From contig JADJWP010000002.1 of the NCBI GenBank assembly GCA_016716305.1, positions 2,044,501 to 2,108,500 of the forward strand: a DNA stretch of 64,000 bases. The letters are read 5' to 3'. The position numbers were made by a program, and so were the translations under genes. Within the stretch, counting starts at the first letter, position 1. Every line of letters starts with the position of its first letter. The notes below the pieces were generated by a model. It searched no databases and was not told the DNA's origin. It worked only from the letters and a program-made list of their open reading frames with translations. This document shows, in pieces, positions 62,874 through 64,000 of the stretch. This DNA is from Chloracidobacterium sp. (lineage in GTDB: Bacteria; Acidobacteriota; Blastocatellia; Pyrinomonadales; Pyrinomonadaceae).

Positions 62874-64000
62874 TTATTCCGGCAGATTCATCCGTCTCAG
62901 GAGATCCTTAAATCGCGGGTCGTCGCGGAGGTCGTCGAAAAGCGGATCGACCCTCATTCGACCCATGTCCTCTTTTCTGGCAAAGCCTTTCTCTAGTGCG
63001 GCGAATGCCTTGTCCTTTTCGCCAAGTGCGCCATAGACGATGGCGGCATTCGCTCCATCGTACGCCCGGTCAGAACTGTACTCTGAAATGACCGCCTCCG
63101 CCTCGCTCCGGCGTCCGCTTTTTGCGTAGGCGTATCCACGAAAACGAGATAACAATCGCTGATTAGTTTCATCGCCCGGCCCTTTTTCGATTAACTCGAT
63201 CGCCTCGACGTATTTCTTATTCGCACAATAAGCGTAAACGAGCCAAAAACGGCCCGAGATAAAAGTAGGGTCGAGGTCGAAAGTCTTCTTGGCTTGGTCG
63301 AGTCCCAATTCGCTTTGCCTGTCAAAGAGATAAGCCCCGGCGAGGTTTGCCTGCATTATCAATGACATGGGCTCCAGGTCCACGGCCATCTTGATCTCTC
63401 GAACCGCATCACCGGTTCGGCCGGTCGATTGCAGGAAAAGCCCGTAAAAGTAGTGCGCTCTTGCATTGTTGGGATCGATCTCAAGTGCCTTTTTTAAAGC
63501 CACCTCAGCTTCCGGCCACTTCCATTCCAATCGAAACGCTGTTCCCATCGCCGTATGGGCTTCGGCGAGATTCGGGTCTATCTCGCCGGCCCTGACAGCC
63601 GCATTTTTTGCTCTGGAAATCCCCTCTTCGTAGGAAAAAGGAAGGAATGCGTTCCCGCTTCCGCTGCTATACGCATAGCTCATACCAACGTAGGCGAGGG
63701 CAAAGTTGGGGTCGAGCTTTATCGCCTGCTGGTAGAAATCGATGGCTTTCTCAAGGTCTTCTTTTGATCGTCTGGCGAGGTGATGCTGGCCTCTCAGATA
63801 AAGTTGATAGGCTTCGTTGTTGTCGGTGTATTTCTTCGCCAGCTTTTGCTCGCTTTCGCCCGAGAGTTTTATCTGTAGTTTGCCCACGATCTCGGTGACG
63901 ATCTCGCGTTGGGTGGTCAATAGTTCTGAGAGTTTCCGTTCATACTGCTCGCCCCATAGCGATTTGTTGGTGCGGGCATCCACAAGTTCGACCGTGATGT
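62874..64000 (-). CDS. MKRCPEC-family TolB-like/TPR protein (5' end outside window)
   Basis: About 375 codons of the C-terminal part of a TolB-like/TPR protein. It begins within ITVELVDARTNKSLWGEQYERKLSE and continues with TPRs (AYQLYLRGQHHLARRS, DPNFALAYVGMSYAY, IDPNNARAHYFYGLFLQSTG), ending DDPRFKDLLRRMNLPE. Its N-terminal membrane and Cys-motif parts lie beyond the window. The first ~206 bp are nearly identical to 46998-47203 of the paralogue, whereas the rest is diverged. Confidence 0.85.
   Translation of the reverse strand, partial: ITVELVDARTNKSLWGEQYERKLSELLTTQREIVTEIVGKLQIKLSGESEQKLAKKYTDNNEAYQLYLRGQHHLARRSKEDLEKAIDFYQQAIKLDPNFALAYVGMSYAYSSGSGNAFLPFSYEEGISRAKNAAVRAGEIDPNLAEAHTAMGTAFRLEWKWPEAEVALKKALEIDPNNARAHYFYGLFLQSTGRTGDAVREIKMAVDLEPMSLIMQANLAGAYLFDRQSELGLDQAKKTFDLDPTFISGRFWLVYAYCANKKYVEAIELIEKGPGDETNQRLLSRFRGYAYAKSGRRSEAEAVISEYSSDRAYDGANAAIVYGALGEKDKAFAALEKGFARKEDMGRMRVDPLFDDLRDDPRFKDLLRRMNLPE

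Overview
The window looks like chromosomal DNA of an Acidobacteriota bacterium, most likely Blastocatellia (Pyrinomonadaceae-like). This is inferred from protein style: proteins opening with MKRCPECGRDY...CLDDG joined to TolB-like/TPR or beta-propeller domains, a Ser/Thr kinase fused to a TolB-type propeller, an FG-GAP protein with VFRPSTG repeats, Asn/Thr-rich lipoproteins, and moderately high GC. No tRNA, rRNA, CRISPR array, transposase, integrase or phage gene was seen.

Layout. 0-4.7 kb: end of an MFS transporter, an M61 peptidase, a propeller lipoprotein and a DinB-fold protein. 4.7-12.7 kb, all minus strand: an ECF-like sigma factor, a small carboxypeptidase-regulatory-like protein, a TPR-CHAT caspase-like protease, a secreted subtilisin and a secreted CHRD/FG-GAP protein, with three minus-strand terminators. 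12.8-29.3 kb: housekeeping genes, mostly plus strand (murA, HIT, a TPR lipoprotein, a GAF-GAF sigma54 activator, selB-DUF2071-folA joined by ATGA overlaps, an FGGY kinase overlapping tkt, a DSD1-type enzyme). 29.4-31.5 kb: an alanyl-tRNA synthetase relative lacking the whole catalytic domain. 31.7-42.1 kb: a Ser/Thr kinase-propeller, a class V aminotransferase, ALDH, a membrane protein, a DOPA-dioxygenase-like protein, an FMN reductase, a small accessory patch (unknown gene plus an immunity-like gene) and a nitroreductase. 42.2-53.8 kb, all minus: a catabolic-looking cluster (frameshifted alpha/beta hydrolase, VOC, SDR, N-acyl-D-amino-acid deacylase), three tandem MKRCPEC proteins, a Tat-exported aminotransferase, an NTF2-like protein and a MOSC protein.

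53.9-58.7 kb holds the most coherent regulatory unit. A membrane histidine kinase and an NtrC-type regulator lie upstream of a lipoprotein rubrerythrin, a DUF2231 membrane protein and an acidic lipoprotein. The rubrerythrin gene is preceded by a sigma54-type -24/-12 element (GG-N10-GC). The unit is bracketed by 72-bp direct repeats (71/72 identical by eye) that copy the 3' end of the neighbouring zinc-metalloprotease gene, as expected if it was inserted at that gene's end. 58.6-64 kb: that metalloprotease, an M20 peptidase, and a TPR protein running off the edge whose sequence is nearly identical to part of the TPR gene at 46-47.8 kb.

Main items for a second look: the repeat-bracketed sigma54/rubrerythrin module, the catalytic-domain-less AlaRS, and the sigma/CHAT/subtilisin locus. 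Starts were moved from the longest possible ORF where an ATG with a ribosome binding site, a signal peptide or a terminator argued for it. All homology calls come from reading sequence, not from searches.
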